Below are positions 11,929 through 24,600 of a stretch of 64,000 bases of DNA, piece by piece; positions within the stretch are counted from its first letter, which is position 1; each line of letters opens with the position of its first letter. A model generated the notes under the pieces. That model worked only from the letters and a program-made list of their open reading frames with translations, was not told where the DNA came from and did not search any database. The DNA comes from Phorcus lineatus (taxonomy: Eukaryota > Mollusca > Gastropoda > Trochida > Trochidae). A program made the position numbers and the translations under genes. Where the stretch lies: the NCBI GenBank assembly GCA_921293015.1, contig OV121095.1, positions 34,383,484 through 34,447,483 on the forward strand. Reading direction: 5' to 3'.

Positions 11929-14900
11929 AGTTCAACAGGCAATAGCCTGTAACGTATAAAATGGAAAACCTACATGTTTATGAACCAGGAATGAGAAGAT
12001 GTACAAATGTACAATTTATGATCACTGGCAATTCGGTCTCTACACACTGGATTAAACAATAAGATGCTTTTAGTTCTTAAGCAGAGGTCGAAAATACAAA
12101 AAGTTCAGTGATTGACATGTGACATTCACTGCAAAAAACCTGATTAGCAAAAGAAATATTCATCGGTTTTGTTGATATTTGTAATATTAACTATTCATAT
12201 TGTTACTGTTTCCTAAAATTGTTACCTAAAAGGGACAGTAGCACGTTTTTCAAGAAATACGATTACTAAGACAAGTGTTACCGATTGCAAAACAATGTTC
12301 TTTTTTGACTGAAGTTAATACATTTGGCGTCAACTAATGTTTGAAATCGTTTTTCAAAAACCTTCTACAATCCCTTTAAGTAACAGTCAATGCCTTATTT
12401 CGACCTTATAATAGCACTTACATTCGAAAACTCAAAGTGTTTTTATCTGTTCAAAGGAAAAATAACGATGATAGAAATGAGTTAATGAGAAAAGGGAACG
12501 TTTTAAATCGTCTTGAAAATCTTCACTCGCTCTTCGATTACGAAGATATAAAATGATTGGCAACATTTAATTTCAGAGTCTAAATGTTAAGTTGAAAGAT
12601 ATACGATCTCTGCGGTGCTCCTTTCTATGGAAAAGATTTATAATTACATTCTATGAATACTTGGTTTATATAGGCAACATTTTAGATTTATCTTTTCATT
12701 AAGAGGAGCTGTAAAGTATATTTGCTCTTTGATATTTTCGATTCAATATCGTAAACTGTATATTTGAAAGTTTCGCATTGTATGATGTTTCATCTGTTAT
12801 TTAAATGTTCGAGAAAACTTTTTTTGAACAATTGTGGTGTTTTGGTAAACCTTATCGTTGATAAAGAGATTAAGGGTTCTTTTAAGATGTGATTTTATCT
12901 TGTCAAATCGTAAGAACACTTTATTCAAATTTTAATCCTCTAGCTGGCCTAAAAAAATAATGATATGATTGCGGTCCCCGTCCGTCCGAAACCGTTTTGA
13001 TTTTCCGACTTCATCTCATGCATTACTGGCTCTAGAGAGTGGACATCTTGTTTACAAGTTCCTTAGCCAGTGGAGAGTATGAATTGCAAAAGGCCTTTAA
13101 AGCTGAATTCTTGTGTAGTGACTCTTTAGATAAATGAGATTTAAATTTGTAGATTTTGTAACATTAAATTTTGGCAAAATGGGAGATTCCTAAATGTAGA
13201 TTGGAAGTATATCAAGAGCCACGACTTTAGAAGAAGGCCTAGAAGCGAGATCTCGTGTCCAGACTAAATGAAGATTATACTTTATAGTTCTGAATATAAA
13301 TATATTATATATAATCTGGTTCTGTATTTGACAGCGTGACATGTATGTATCTAGTTAGCAAATTGGGCGCACTGTACACTGCTATTACTGTAAGAACTTT
13401 GCAAATAAATATAAATTCTAAATGTCTATTAAAATGCTCGTAACTTGTTCTAAAATTCTATCGGTATATACATTATATCCACTATGTGACTTTTACTGTT
13501 GTAATATGTTTGTTCTGTGACATATGTACTTCACACTGACAGTTTGACAATCAAATGACAAATTTAATCTTTTTCTGTCCAAATGACTGCACATTATGTG
13601 TTATGTCAAATATTTGTTGCGTAATTCCTTTATTCTTCCTGATAACCTTTTTAAACATATATCCTTGTCAGTTGCATTAATATTTGGATCGTCCTTTCAA
13701 ATGTTTAACCCATAAAGCTATAACTTGACAATTTTGTTCATTATGCATAATTTATCGTCATTAGTCTATATAATTCAAACACAGCTAGCATTAAACATGA
13801 AAGGCAATTTGAAAAAGTTATTTATGAATCATACATATTGTGAATATAAAAATTCGCTTGTGAATTTGCACGTGCCAAAGACGTGATTTCTGTTTTTCTA
13901 AAGGAAGCAAATACGTATATGTCACCATATATTTTAACTTTGTTGAATATTTTAAAATTGCTTCTTCCACTTCTACATGTACGCCAATGATATTCATAAC
14001 ACGATTTATTTTCGTGAATATTATTCTTAGTGATAAGTTGTCATTGTATATTTAAAGTTCAACATTTGGACTTTTCGCAGTTGTTTCCTTACGTTTTATA
14101 TATTTTCTCTTTGGCGTAGTTAGTATGTAATAATATTGTTAACACATCACTTATATTAGATTTAAGTATATACATCTGACATTTGAGGATTTCGCACTTA
14201 ATGCAACAAAGAAGTTGACTAACACTGATTATTTGATTGGTTCACAAAATATGGGAAATAAAAAGAAAATTAAAAAGTTAGTAGGGCGTGGTCCCTGTGG
14301 CCCTTAAAAGGGGTCACATGGTCACCAAAAGAACAAATTAGAATTCCCATCAGCCGTGGTCATTATAACCCTTTTTGGGTTCGTTAATATAAATTAAAAT
14401 CCCACCCAGCAAAGGAGTCTGTAAACAAGGTTTCAATTTTCTAGGCTTCTTGCTTCTGAAAAAACAATGAAAACAAGGTTTTAGGGCGTGGCCTCTCAGG
14501 CTCACTGGGTGGCCAAATCTATTAAAAAAACCTCTTAAGTCAAGGAGTTTGTACACAAGATTTCCCATTTCTTGAGTCAATTGTTCAGGAGAAGAAGATG
14601 AAATAGTGAAAAGTTTAGAGGACAAGTTCATACACTCGTTTTACTGTTAAGTATCATTTTCATTTTTTTCAACAATGGTCTGTTATATTATTCAATCACA
14701 GATGTTCTCTGCAAGAGGTGAGGTACCATGGAGTCGCCATTAATTAAGGTTATCCAGAAACATGACGCGTTAAGGCCCATTGACACACATTATATTCCTT
14801 GACTAACTGCGACTGCCATTGATAAATACGTTACCAAGAATCTAATGTGTCCTTTAGTTCCGGTTAGTTTGTATTTTGCCCGTACAACTCATAACTTTTA

Positions 14901-14988
14901 CCTAAGTCAGGGTCTAGCTGTCAGACTATTTCCTAAAATGAAGCTGTTTAGTTGCTGCATAGACTTGCTGAGGCTTTTACCTTATTTT

Positions 14989-15404
14989 AGCGTCTGGCTG
15001 AACTACTCAGTGGCTGCATTATTTACCAGAGATGTATTTGTTTATTCTGTGAGTGATTGCATCATATTTTTGTCAAATCTTATTTTAATTTAAGCGTCTG
15101 GCTGATATGCTGAGTGGATGCATTATTTACTAGAGGTTTAATTTGTTATTCTGTGTGTGATTTCATCATATTTTTGTCAAATCTGATTTTGATTTTAGCG
15201 TCTGGCTGACATACTGTGTGGATGCATTATTTACTAGAGATGTAATTTGTTATTCTGCATGTGAATGCATCATATTTTTGTCAAATCTGATTTTAATTTT
15301 AGCGTCTGGCTGACATACTGAGTGAATGCATTATTTACTAGAGGTTTAATTTGTTATTCTGTGTGTGATTTCATCATATTTTTGTCAAATCTGATTTTAA
15401 GTAC
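14989..15404. repeat. 104-bp tandem repeat, 4 units (duplication copy 2)
   Basis: Same array as 11237-11652, displaced by 3752 bp. Confidence 0.92.
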
Positions 15405-15580
15405 ATCGTTGTTCACCAATGATTGATACTTGGTCCACTACTTTTGTACCACTTGTACCATTTAATTCGATTGTAACCACCACGGGGAGTTGAGAATGTA
15501 AAATAATAGTTATATACACTGACTTGAACTGATCAGCTTTAAAGAAATTGATTTCAAGCTATGCCTTCAAAATCGTCAAA

Positions 15581-15700
15581 ATTGTCTTCAATCCATCAAA
15601 ATTGTCTTCAATCCATCAAAATTGTCTTCAATCCATCAAAATTGTCTTCAATCCATCAAAATTGTCTTCAATCCATCAAAATTGTCTTCAATCCATCAAA
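15581..15700. repeat. 20-bp tandem repeat, 6 units (duplication copy 2)
   Basis: Six perfect copies of attgtcttcaatccatcaaa, one more than in copy 1. Confidence 0.95.
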
Positions 15701-16542
15701 AGTTCAACAGGCAATAGCCTGTAACGTATAAAATGGAAAACCTACATGTTTATGAACCAGGAATGAGAAGATGTACAAATGTACAATTTATGATCACTGG
15801 CAATTCGGTCTCTACACACTGGATTAAACAATAAGATGCTTTTAGTTCTTAAGCAGAGGTCGAAAATACAAAAAGTTCAGTGATTGACATGTGACATTCA
15901 CTGCAAAAAACCTGATTAGCAAAAGAAATATTCATCGGTTTTGTTGATATTTGTAATATTAACTATTCATATTGTTACTGTTTCCTAAAATTGTTACCTA
16001 AAAGGGACAGTAGCACGTTTTTCAAGAAATACGATTACTAAGACAAGTGTTACCGATTGCAAAACAATGTTCTTTTTTGACTGAAGTTAATACATTTGGC
16101 GTCAACTAATGTTTGAAATCGTTTTTCAAAAACCTTCTACAATCCCTTTAAGTAACAGTCAATGCCTTATTTCGACCTTATAATAGCACTTACATTCGAA
16201 AACTCAAAGTGTTTTTATCTGTTCAAAGGAAAAATAACGATGATAGAAATGAGTTAATGAGAAAAGGGAACGTTTTAAATCGTCTTGAAAATCTTCACTC
16301 GCTCTTCGATTACGAAGATATAAAATGATTGGCAACATTTAATTTCAGAGTCTAAATGTTAAGTTGAAAGATATACGATCTCTGCGGTGCTCCTTTCTAT
16401 GGAAAAGATTTATAATTACATTCTATGAATACTTGGTTTATATAGGCAACATTTTAGATTTATCTTTTCATTAAGAGGAGCTGTAAAGTATATTTGCTCT
16501 TTGATATTTTCGATTCAATATCGTAAACTGTATATTTGAAAG

Positions 16543-18099
16543 TTAAGTCAAGGGCACTTGAGATGCTTTTATAGGTGTTTCAACTGAAAATGCCCTCAAT
16601 CATTTACCCTTCAAGACACAATAGTGGAAAATAATCCCCGTAGACAGCGAATGTTTGCCGCCATATGGTGTCTCGAAAGGTCAAAGTTCAAGGACAATGA
16701 ACGTGTTTCCTCAGCAACTCATTTCAAACCGGTTTCATGTTGCAAAGGTCAAGTTATGATGTTCGACTAAGCTAGGTGTTCTTACCATGTAGTTCCTTGG
16801 CAGCTAGGGAACATACCAGCGTATCTTATTCATTTTCCTTAACTGTATATGTGACTCTGAAATGGTGTTTAAACTTTAAACAAGTGTAAGCATTTAACTT
16901 CATCTACCTCCAATCTTGAAGAGTTTATTCCGAATGTATATATTTTACACTTATGTTACAAATCATAATACAATTAAATTGTGGTAAAAAATATATGACT
17001 ATAATGCGAAGTTATAAAAGAGAGAAAGAGAGTTTGGAGATTCTCAATCTCATAACTGACGTTTCAAACCTTCAAAACATCGCATACCTTACTAAAGTTA
17101 TTGAGTATTTTCGTTGTATTTTCATCTCCGCTGTCAAACCGCACTTGGTCACTTAAACAAGTATGAATAAAATTCGTCTGCATGATGGTAAAAAGTCAAG
17201 TTGGTATTGAGAAGAGCGTTCGCACTCAAAGAGAAGAATTTTTTTCCATTCTGTTATTAAAGTAAAATGTGCAATAATATTCTCAATCGAAATGGTTTAT
17301 CAACCAAATGCAATCGAGGTTTTAGGCGATCCCATTTTACCAAAGAAGGATCAGATGTCCGAAGGAAAAAACTTCCCACGGCAAGGTGAACATGTATCGA
17401 GACCGGAACGAGTTTGAAATCTTTTCGTTTCGGCCTTGACATTGTGAAGATGGAGGAAAATGGCGGAAGAAATCAGAAAAAGTATAGGCCTACAATAACA
17501 TTCTTTATGGATAATTCAAGATTGAGCAGGTTTGGTTTGAGACGACCCCCTTCTTCCAGAAGAAACAAACGCCAGGCATTGCCTCAAAGATTTCCAAAGG
17601 GTCTATCATCCAGGAAGTCTAACATATGATTCAACATCACTACCATAAATAACCATCTGTTTACTGAAAACATACAGGTGTCACGGTTCTGTCTATATCA
17701 AGTAGAAGTGAGGCTACAGTTACGTCTTTACGTTGAAAGACATAGCCAGACATACATGTAGGCCATCACTTATCAACGGAATAAGCGCGTATGTCCATGG
17801 CATTTAAATCAAGAAGATTAACAGTAGATAATCCCACATTTAGAACCATCCCATGTCATTCCTAATAATCCTATTACTTCGAAATAAACGTTTTTAAATA
17901 CCAACGTTAATTGTTTGAGATAAAGCGACCTGTTGAATATAACCCTTTTTGAGCTAATACAACATTTTGAACCACAGTTTATATTTGACTTTTAATTACC
18001 AGTGATAATATTGAATGAAAAATTAAATTATTTAACATTATAAATTCAGATCGGTTAACTTACAAACGCGACTTTGTAAAGACCACCCGAGTGATTCTT
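16543..18099. other. Gene-free stretch
   Basis: No supported exon. A 59-codon basic frame from ATG 17450 to 17629 was examined and not accepted. No repeat family recognised. Confidence 0.35.
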
Positions 18100-18578
18100 T
18101 TAAAGAGCCACTCCGTGAGTTGTTGGAGTCATATATGCCAAACTTAATCAATGGTGTCATTTGATCGCGAAGTATCGACTGTTACCAAAAAGACACATTT
18201 TAAAGCTTGTAGTTTTTTTACAGTGACAATATGAAGGTAGAACGTCGCAGTTATGATCGAAAACCGGACAGTGGCGCGCGTCAAATAGTCAAACGTAATT
18301 TTGGAGACTTATCTAAAACAGCCAGGAGGGCAGTTAGGAATTGATAGTGTTTGTTAGGTTATATAACTACATGTAGTATCCATGTATATTGGACGTGATA
18401 TCTACACCTCTATGCATTTATAAGGCTGTTTTTAGATTTTCATGGAAAACCAGTATTTGTCATATGTCTTTTGGACATGAAAAGTTAAGATGTTTTGATT
18501 TTATATCACCAAATATGACATTTAGGTTCGTATTAAAGGTAAATAATATGTTATGAAAATCACGGAGTGGCTCTTTAA
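18100..18578 (+). mobile_element. MITE family A, copy 2 (best preserved)
   Basis: Complete 479-bp copy including TTAA at both edges (18100-18103 and 18575-18578). The ends ttaaagagccactccgtga and tcacggagtggctctttaa are perfect inverted repeats over 19 bp. The interior is collinear with copies at 3113 and 25600. TTAA target preference fits piggyBac- or Kolobok-type transposases, but no transposase is encoded here. Confidence 0.9.
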
Positions 18579-18645
18579 GTTTAAAATCAAATCAAATCCT
18601 GCTTTCTTGTAGCCATGGTAACATCAAGCACGTACAGGTCCAGCT

Positions 18646-18876
18646 TTAAAGGGGGAATGACATGTTTTTGGAAAGGTTTAATTATTTTTTTCAAAATTAT
18701 CGGTAGTTCTGCAAACTTTTTTATCTTCAGAGGATTAAAACATCCCATTCCTAAAACTGATCGGCCTTGATCGGAAAGGAAATAATCAAATATCAAGCAA
18801 AAAACACTGGCGGCCGTTATTTGTGTTCGTGAGAACATTTCATTTATCTAAAAAATACCTGTGACTGCCCCTTTAA
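18646..18876. mobile_element. MITE family C, TTAA-bounded, 231 bp
   Basis: The left end ttaaagggggaatgacatg and right end ctgtgactgcccctttaa form an imperfect inverted repeat, with TTAA at both edges. It lies 67 bp downstream of MITE A copy 2. The 83-codon minus-strand frame overlapping it is incidental. Confidence 0.6.
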
Positions 18877-19469
18877 TTCAAATGAAATAATTAAGGAAAG
18901 ATGCCGTTCTATTAAAATACTACTTGCTCTTAGCAAAATATCTTAAAAGCACTTATACCTTCCATTGGCCATCTTCCGACATTATATCAACAGGGTCGAG
19001 ATCACTGCGCTAATATAAGGAGATGAATTTGTAAACGAAAACGTCGTCTAAGTTGTGACCTCAATGTTACGCTTGCTGTTACGCTAATGAATTAAAGAGT
19101 TCGCTTCGTTTAATTAAATCTTTGTGGTCACTTGCTTTGAGGATTTCCTTCAGAAATTGTGAAAATTGTGCCTTTAACATAGCTACACATTAACGCTATG
19201 ATTAAGGAAATCATTCCCTGTTACAAGGAGACTACCTTCGTAGATGCCTTTATAACTAAGAAACACATCCGACATACGAAACATCGCTGAAATGTGCAAT
19301 GTGCAGTTTGTTTATCCTACTTTAACGTTTTGTAAGTTGATACTTTTTATACAGTTTGCTGATGTTTTCGAACGAAGGTGATATACTTAAAGTTACTTGG
19401 TAAATTAAAGGTACCGTCCCTATAATGTGTTAATTTTCTGAGACATAAACTGTTTCTCGTTATTTACTA
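18877..19469. other. Gene-free stretch
   Basis: No exon, RNA gene or repeat recognised between the MITE pair and the trinucleotide tract. Confidence 0.35.
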
Positions 19470-20652
19470 CTAACAACTACCACTATGACTACAACTGCTG
19501 GCAATTCCTCAACAATCACCAATATTGTATAATACGTTAACTCTTTTTTTTACTACTACAAATAATGTTACGACAACTTCTAGTACTACTACTACTACTA
19601 CCACCACCTTACTTCTATTACTATCACTTCTGCTCCTACTTCTATTTCCACTACTACTAATGCTGCTCCTTCTACTACTTCTACTGCTACTACTGCTTCT
19701 ACTTTAATATAACTGTTACTGCTACTACAACCACTATTATTATTAATATTGTTTCTCCTACTATTGCTTCAACCACTACTACTGATACTTCTACTACTAC
19801 TGCTACTACTATTACTCCTACTCCTACTACTACTACTACTCCTACTCCTACTACAACAACTACTACAACTACTACTACTACTACTACATTAACTACTACT
19901 ACTTTTACTCCTACTCCTCCTACTACTACTACTACTCCTACTACTCGTACTCCTACTACTACTACTACTCCTACTACTACTACTACTACTACTACTAATA
20001 ATAATAATAATACTACTACTATTCCTACTACATTAACTACTACTCCTACTACTACTACTACTCCTACTACTACTTCTACTACTACTCCTACTACTACTAC
20101 TCCTACTACTCCTACTCCTACCACTACTCCTACTCCTACTACTACTACTCCTACTCCTACTACAACAACAACTACTACAACTACTACTACTACTACATTA
20201 ACTACTACTACTATTACTCCTACTCCTACTACAACAACTACTACTACTACTGCTACTACATTAACTACTACTAATATTACTCCTACTACTACTACTACTA
20301 CTGCTACTACTATTACTACTACTACTACTATTACTACTACTACTACTACTACTACAACTACTAAAACTACTACTACTTCTACTCCTACGACTACTACTAC
20401 AACTAGTACGCCTACTACTCCTACTACTACTACAACAACTACTACTTCTGCTACTACTCCTACTACTACAACAACTACTACTTCTACAACTACTACTACG
20501 ACTACTACTACAACTACTACCACTACTGCTACTACTATTACTGCTGCTTCTACTGCTACTACTACTACTTCTACTGATCCTACTACTACTATTACTGCTA
20601 CTTCTACTACTATAACTACTACTTCTACTGCTACTACTACTATAATACTATG
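19470..20652. repeat. Giant (ACT)n/(AGT)n trinucleotide tract, about 1.1 kb
   Basis: Nearly pure triplets of act with cct, ttct, aat, aca and gct variants over more than a kilobase. The long minus-strand frame of 328 residues is almost entirely Val with Gly, Ala and Glu, as expected from reading GTA/GTT/GTG triplets. It is a low-complexity artefact and not a gene. Segments such as actactcctactcct show local higher-order periodicity. Confidence 0.95.
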
Positions 20653-21599
20653 ATGTATTTTTATGTACTTTTGAACACCCCGCATGTGTCCAATATGGCC
20701 ATGCAGGGCAAGGTAGCATACATTTTAGCTTTACTTGTCCAAATAATACTTATTTTGAATAAGTTCAAGGTTTCTCACAAACATCATGGCGCCTTGTGGC
20801 TGTAAATCATTACACCCCTTGTATTCTTTACCTGTGTATTTGACATATTAATTATCCTTGAAACATTTTCTACGTATCAGCCTACATGCCTGTTTGATAG
20901 TCATTCTAATGCTGAAAGAGGCCGACGTATTAACCCTTCATCAGCTGAATGACCAAAATAAAAGTCCAATAAATCGAATTACCCAAATTAACCCCTGCTA
21001 TGCCAATAGTCAGTGTGTGGTATGCGGCAAAGATATGTGCAACCAGATTGATTATTTCAAGATTTTGATATCCTGATTTTGTATTTGCGTCAATAGCAAT
21101 TTCGCTTAAAGTGTTAAAACCCATTGAAAAACTCAGCTGATTGGTGACCTAGATTTTATAATAGCGCATGTAAGAGCACGGTGTATGAGAATGACAGCAG
21201 TAACGCTGACAAGTTCACTTTAGGACCACATTGTTCACAAGGGGGTCGGATGTAGACATTGCACAGAGGGAGGGGGAGTTTGAGGATATTATTGGATGTC
21301 AGTTCCATTCATAGTGGAGAGAAGACGCACCATGGTATGTCTTTCATTTGAGCATTTCTGTTATCTCGTTGATTATATAAGGGGCCCTCAACTTTAACAA
21401 TCACAGTAATAGATAATTTTCATCAACGATAACTGTTGTCACTTGATATCGGGCATTAACCTGTTATTTCCTTATGCCTCGTTGTCATATTGTATTGAAT
21501 AACGTTTCCGTAAGGTACAACATATTATTGAAAAATATATGTGTTCTTAAACGCGTTGGGTGTAAGTACGTAACTGTTCACATAGTAGATGTAGTTTTT
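20653..21599. other. Gene-free stretch
   Basis: No supported gene. Short frames at 20858-21076 (+) and 20930-21124 (-) overlap each other on opposite strands and show no domain. Confidence 0.35.
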
Positions 21600-22110
21600 T
21601 AAGAGCTCGCAACAGTTCTCGTGAGAAATCAAATTGCCTTTGTAAGTTTCGATAAAAGTAGTAACTGTAATGTCAAAGAGATAGTCACAGATCTTTGGCT
21701 TTCTCAAGTTGCCTATGTTGGTTTCATTAGCAGGAGATGTGGTACATTACTGACTTACTGTAATTTCAAAAAGCATGCCACAGATCTCTTGCTTTATCAA
21801 GTTGCTTTCGTAAGGTTCTTTAGTAGGAGTTGTGGTACGTTACTGTAATTTCAAAAAGCTTGCCACAGATTTTGGTTTTATCAAGTTGCTTTCATAGTTT
21901 CTTAGCAAGAAATGTGGTACGTTAATGTAATTTCAAAGAGCTTGCCACCGATCTTTGTCTTTATGAATTTCCTTTGATTAGTTTCATTAGCAGTAGATGC
22001 GGTACGTTACTATAATTTCAAAGAGCTTGCCACAGATTTTGTCTTCATCAAGTCGCTTTGTTTCTTTAGCATGTGATGTGTTGCCTTACTATTATTTCAA
22101 AGAGCATAAT
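21600..22110. repeat. About 83-bp degenerate tandem repeat, 5-6 units
   Basis: The anchor taatttcaaagagcttgcca (and variants) recurs near 21669, 21762, 21847, 21929, 22013 and 22094, spaced 81-93 bp. Units share ccacagatc, atcaagttgcttt and tgtggtacgttact. Divergence between units indicates an old array. Confidence 0.85.
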
Positions 22111-22754
22111 CTCTCTAATGTCAATGTACCACTATTAAGTGGAACACTTTCCCCTCAGATTGTTCACACCTAAAGTGATGTTCCCTGGAAATATATGAGT
22201 TTTCTGAATATAGTTCAATGATTTACAAAATGGAGAGATTCACATTGATCAGTTTCTGTGATTGGTTGATAAGGTTTTTAAGGTGCTTCCGTTACAGATA
22301 CCTGTAGTCTAATTTTCCGGTGAAGGTTTTCGCCAGAAAAACGGGCCTGGTTACCAGAATAAATTTAGCTTTGGGATTTTATTTTCCATTTTCATGAAGC
22401 GAAATCTAACACAATCAGCATGAAAGGAAGTAATGTCTAAGGCTGTCGAACAAATTATGTTTTACTGAATTGAACATCAGATAACGACGAGTTTAATGGA
22501 TGACACGTCACATCTCTTATAAACGTTGTCATACAATGAAATGTCATGGCAAGACGCCGCGTTCACAGGATAAAGATGTTGTTATCTATTAAACTTGGTC
22601 TTATCGAAATGCTTTCATTGATTTTTCACTGAGCTATGTGTTTGATACTTTTTCAGGTTAAATGGTTTGATTGTAAGCTCGTATGGCAGTACTATTTTAA
22701 GTCTCTTTGTTCGCTAAGAGAGATATCTCACTATCAGCTAATGGTTAACTTCTT

Positions 22755-23155
22755 CTAGTGAATAAAATACCCGTGTAGACAGACTTCGTGCAGTGCATTA
22801 TAATTCCTCTCCCGTTGAAGTCACAGCCATTTAATAAATTTACAATGTTATAACACAGTGTGTCATAACATCGCGTACTGATTGACGTCACATGACGTCT
22901 CAATCTTTAAGTATGACGTCACAATGTAAGCGGCGCGGCAGCAGTGGTAAACTCGGCGATTTTCATGCTTTTTATTTCATATAATTCTGCAAGTGATAAA
23001 TAAAATATGAACCGTCCAGTTTAATTAAATTTTTATTATACTCGTGAATGGTATCGGTATCTAAGTCGCTTTCGCTCGTTAAATTCCAATCATTCACTCG
23101 TTTCACTAACATGTTATTAAACGGGACGTCGTTTAGTATTCTCTATGTAAATGAT
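22755..23155. mobile_element. CRE-bearing foldback MITE, diverged copy
   Basis: Shares landmarks with 58750-59115 in the opposite orientation: gtttagtattc, a cgctttcgctcgtt loop, paired tgacgtcac sites (22884-22926) and an acccgtgta end. The arms around the loop (taattaaatttttattatac against gttattaaacgggacgtcg) are a degenerate inverted repeat. It contains three gacgt[c/t] motifs, the core of CREB/ATF sites. Confidence 0.5.
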
Positions 23156-23639
23156 AATGTTGGTGAAGATTGATTGTATGTCAATAAACTTATCCTTTCA
23201 TAAATAAATCTTAAAATTAATAATTCTTTAACTAAAGCTCAAAGAAATACAAATCAGCTACAGAGACAATACTTTATTTAAAATTTGATCCTTTGCTTTT
23301 TTTGGCTAATGTTAACAATATTTTCAAATATTGTCTATCCTTGCACAAAATAATGTAATGATCAAAGATTAACTTTATCTTATTATAATTTCGTTCAATA
23401 TTCAATAAAATCATAATTTTTATTTTGCAAACAACGGTAACGTTGAAGCAATGTATGTCAATAATTGACTTGTAGATACGGATCTATCATTAATTGATGA
23501 ATCAGCATATTTAGTCTACATGAGGTACAGGTATGAGTTGTGTAGCACAATCACCAGGCACACACTTCGTAAGATTCAACAAGAAGACTAGATGCATGTG
23601 GATTTTCATGGGTTTATTTCCTCTAAGTACTTTGAACCA
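23156..23639. other. Gene-free AT-rich stretch
   Basis: Very AT-rich sequence. The frame from 23533 has no recognisable domain. Confidence 0.35.
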
Positions 23640-23835
23640 ATCTGGCCGTCGACACTTCCAGCCCGCTTCTCCTGGGCACCCTCACGACACCCAGCGGGTC
23701 TCCGCTCACATGGCTGGTCGTGACTGTCACTAGCCCAGGGCTGAGTCCTGGCTGAGACACAGCTCCTCAGTCCCGTGGCTGAGACTCAACTCTCTCTCCA
23801 GGTCGATGGCTGAGAATGGACTACTTTCTTAAGAC
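23640..23835. other. GC-rich island with ggctgaga repeats
   Basis: Base composition shifts to GC-rich over about 200 bp, with four ggctgag motifs (near 23733, 23750, 23779 and 23808) and many ctcctcagtcc-like words. No splice-bounded exon or family match is recognised. It may be part of an unrecognised repeat. Confidence 0.35.
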
Positions 23836-24339
23836 AAACCTGGGTCTTATATACCCACAGACTCAGTTGTCAACACAATGTGACTTGACAACAGCCTATG
23901 GATTATTTCTTAGGGATTACTTAGGGATGGGATTAGCAGTTTATAACATAGGTTTCATAACAACTATGTTACAGTTGCAGTGATCAATCGCAAGTACATG
24001 TGTGGAGTTGTAAACACACTATAAAGTACTTTCAATCGCCTCGTGTAACTTGTTATAGAAACTCTCCGGGTTGTTGTGTAGTTTCAAAGAGACTGATGCA
24101 AGAGTAGTTATCCTTTGATTTATCAATGACTAAGCAATTTTAGATCTTTTGACCAGATCTTTGGATTTAGATATTTTAGGTCAACATGACCCAATTTCAC
24201 ATACCTCCTTTAGACTGATGTACCTCGATGTTGTGAATATGGGTTAATGGTGTATTTAGCTCTAAAAAGGGGGGGAGGGGGGGTCTCTAAAGTTAGGCCA
24301 AGGCCTATAAGGTCAATTGGGTAAATGGCGTTTGATGGC

Positions 24340-24600
24340 GTCTAGCGTCCGTCCGTCATCCATGTACGTTTTCGGGTCGAGTCCATTTCGGGATTCGAAC
24401 CCACACCCTATGGGCAATGCTTGCAGTATTGTGTTCCTATGGGTTGTGGGTTCGAGTTCTTGTACTTGTTCGGGTGGAGTTCGTTGCGGGATTCGAACCC
24501 ACACCCTATGGGCAATGCTGGCGGTGGTGCCTTACTCTGAGGGTATGGGTTCGAATCCTGCAACGGACTTGATCCGAAAAAGTACAAGAATTTTTATTAT
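24340..24600. mobile_element. Cluster of three tRNA-derived SINE fragments, two minus and one plus
   Basis: Two minus-strand B boxes (gggattcgaaccc at 24390-24402 and 24489-24501) and one plus-strand B box (gggttcgaatcct at 24543-24555). All are followed in their own direction by an A-rich cgaaaaagtacaagaa-like tail. The second and third copies face each other and form an 18-bp-stem inverted repeat (24491-24556). No complete tRNA can be folded. Frames across this region are repeat-derived. Confidence 0.6.

Larger units (their letters stand above)
9019..12770. repeat. Segmental tandem duplication, copy 1 (3752 bp)
   Basis: From tttcgcattgtatgatg to gtatatttgaaag, the sequence is repeated head-to-tail at 12771-16542. 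Differences found by eye are one C/T substitution (about 10633 against 14385) and one fewer unit in the 20-bp array. The junction at 12770/12771 shows 2-3 bp of microhomology (gtt) with the outer breakpoints. No host gene is recognised inside. The 93-codon (minus) and 82-codon (plus) frames occur identically in both copies only because the DNA is duplicated. Confidence 0.95.
12771..16542. repeat. Segmental tandem duplication, copy 2 (3772 bp)
   Basis: Second unit of the duplication described at 9019-12770. Offset is 3752 bp before the 20-bp array and 3772 bp after it, because this copy has one extra 20-bp unit. It ends at gtatatttgaaag, followed by unique ttaagtcaaggg. Confidence 0.95.

Noticed and set aside
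17450..17629. 59-codon frame with an RRNKR-type basic cluster
   Set aside because: No signal peptide or splice context and no recognised family; length is within chance expectation.
19699..20685. 328-residue valine-rich reading frame on the minus strand
   Set aside because: Direct product of the trinucleotide tract; no sequence complexity, domain or start context.
24390..24560. Possible tRNA genes from strong B boxes
   Set aside because: No A box at the right distance and no acceptor stem or cloverleaf; the copies share SINE tails.
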